From the NCBI GenBank assembly GCA_900553295.1, contig USCR01000061.1:1-12806 (forward strand): a stretch of DNA of 12,806 nucleotides, read 5' to 3'. Below, in pieces: positions 11,702 to 12,806 of this stretch. Source of the stretch: an uncultured Eubacteriales bacterium (GTDB lineage: Bacteria > Bacillota > Clostridia > Christensenellales > Aristaeellaceae). The position numbers and the translations under genes are program-made. Position 1 is the stretch's first letter. Each line of letters starts with the position of its first letter. The notes beneath the pieces are model-generated. The model was not told where the DNA came from and ran no database searches. It saw only the letters and a program-made list of their open reading frames with translations.

Positions 11702-12806
11702 TTATTTCTCGTCCAAGCAGGCAACGCCGGGCAGCGTCTTGCCTTCCAGGAACTCCAGGGAAGCGCCGCCGCCGGTGGACACATGGGTTACCTTATTCGC
11801 AAAGCCCATCTGCTCAATGGCCGCCGCACTGTCGCCACCGCCGATGATGGTCACGCCCTTGCACTCGGCCATGGCCTTGGCAATGGCACGGGTGCCCACG
11901 GCAAAGTTGTCAAATTCAAACACGCCCATGGGGCCGTTCCAAACCACCGTACCGGCATTGACCACTTCGTTGGCAAAAATCACCCGCGTCTTGGGGCCAA
12001 TGTCCATGCCCTCAAAGTTGTCGGGTATTTCCTTGGAATGAACCGTGATGCGCATGCAATCGTTGGAGAAGCTGTCGCCGGCCTCATTGTCCACGGGCAG
12101 CAGCAGCTTTACATGCTTGGCCTTGGCCTTTTCCATCAGTTCCTTAGCCAGATCCACCTTGTCCAGCTCCAGCAGGGACTTGCCCACATGGCCGCCCAAA
12201 GCCACCTGGAAGGTGTAGCTCATGCCGCCGCCGATAATCAGCGTATCGACCTTATCCAGCAGGTTGTTAATCACGCCGATCTTATCGGAAACCTTCGCGC
12301 CACCCAACACAGCCACAAAGGGGCGAGCCGGATCTTCCAGCGCCTTGCCCATGATGGACAGCTCTTTGCCAATCAGGTAACCGGCCACGCAGGGAGAGAG
12401 GAACTTCGTCACACCCTCGGTGGAGCAATGGGCACGGTGGCAGGAGCCGAAAGCGTCATCCACATAGCAATCCGCCAGAGATGCCAGCTCCTTGGAGAAG
12501 GTTTCGTCATTCTTGGTCTCTTCCTTACGGAAGCGGGTGTTCTGCAGCAGCACCACGTCACCGTCCTTCATGGCGGCCACGGCAGCCTTGGCATGCTCGC
12601 CTACCACGTTGTCATCGTCGGCAAAAACGACGGGCTTGCCCAGGTAATCGGAAAGGCGCTCCGCCACGGGCGCAAGGGAGAACTTCGCTTCCGGGCCGTT
12701 CTTGGGCTTGCCCAGGTGGCTGCACAGAATTACCTTGCCCCCGTCGGCAATCAGCTTCTTGATGGTGGGCAGCGCCGCCACAATCCGCTTATCGCTGGTG
12801 ATCTTA
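11702..12806 (-). CDS. pgk: Phosphoglycerate kinase, N-terminus beyond the window
   Basis: The 367 C-terminal residues of the glycolytic enzyme that makes ATP and 3-phosphoglycerate from 1,3-bisphosphoglycerate and ADP. Coding continues in frame through the right edge (first visible residues KITSDKRI); some 30 N-terminal residues are missing. Counting from the first visible residue, substrate-binding motifs are SHLGKPK (29-35), NTRFR (89-93) and [10 protein letters not shown] (117-126). The nucleotide-binding half has GGAKVSDK (168-175), WNGPMGVFE (289-297), GGGDS (322-326) and the closing [17 protein letters not shown] at 12781 is internal and not the start. The gene precedes tpiA in the same direction, matching the gap-pgk-tpi order of many Firmicutes; gap may lie just outside the window. 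Confidence 0.98.
   Translation of the reverse strand, partial: KITSDKRIVAALPTIKKLIADGGKVILCSHLGKPKNGPEAKFSLAPVAERLSDYLGKPVVFADDDNVVGEHAKAAVAAMKDGDVVLLQNTRFRKEETKNDETFSKELASLADCYVDDAFGSCHRAHCSTEGVTKFLSPCVAGYLIGKELSIMGKALEDPARPFVAVLGGAKVSDKIGVINNLLDKVDTLIIGGGMSYTFQVALGGHVGKSLLELDKVDLAKELMEKAKAKHVKLLLPVDNEAGDSFSNDCMRITVHSKEIPDNFEGMDIGPKTRVIFANEVVNAGTVVWNGPMGVFEFDNFAVGTRAIAKAMAECKGVTIIGGGDSAAAIEQMGFANKVTHVSTGGGASLEFLEGKTLPGVACLDEK

Overview
The window looks like chromosomal DNA of a moderately GC-rich Firmicute of the class Clostridia. Signs of this are strong purine-rich Shine-Dalgarno sites, two near-consensus SigA-type promoters with 17-base spacers, TTG starts, a lone synthetase-type alarmone enzyme, pgk and tpiA side by side, and a Gram-positive style surface protein with MucBP-like and bacterial SH3 domains. 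Placement below class is not supported by anything I can read directly. No rRNA, tRNA, CRISPR array, transposase or phage gene is visible.

Layout. (1) 1-262 is the C-terminal end of a FtsX/MacB-type ABC permease. A promoter buried in its last codons (240-268) leads into a plus-strand operon: an OmpR-type response regulator (343-1017), a membrane histidine kinase (1014-2354, ATGA overlap) and a small alarmone synthetase (2361-3086), closed by an intrinsic terminator at 3125-3173. (2) On the minus strand, 3366-7574 encodes a 1402-residue single-pass surface protein. It has a signal peptide, five MucBP-like repeats, four SH3-like domains on Pro/Ser/Thr linkers, a glycine-rich membrane segment and a 300-residue low-complexity cytoplasmic tail carrying regularly spaced YG motifs. 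It has its own strong promoter at 7614-7642 and terminator at 3310-3344. (3) Divergent from it, a Nudix ADP-ribose pyrophosphatase (7746-8291), a 48-residue membrane microprotein with a TTG start (8378-8524) and a RimJ/RimL-type acetyltransferase (8538-9176) run on the plus strand to a shared convergent terminator (9205-9240). (4) On the minus strand are a PLP-dependent alpha-oxoamine synthase (9254-10507) with a promoter about 250 bases upstream, then tpiA (10854-11606) and the 3'-truncated-by-window view of pgk (11702 to the right edge, its N-terminus missing). A strong terminator-like hairpin lies between pgk and tpiA.

How the parts fit. The left operon couples envelope sensing (two-component system beside an ABC permease) to production of (p)ppGpp-type alarmones. 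The surface protein has the layout of a wall-binding, possibly signalling, receptor. The right end is the lower glycolysis cluster. The oxoamine synthase has no biotin or threonine-degradation gene beside it, and its sequence resembles the acyl-carrier-protein/sphingolipid-like branch more than bioF or kbl. The most unusual element is the surface protein, whose disordered Tyr/Arg/Gly/Ser/Thr-rich cytoplasmic tail I cannot assign to any known family.
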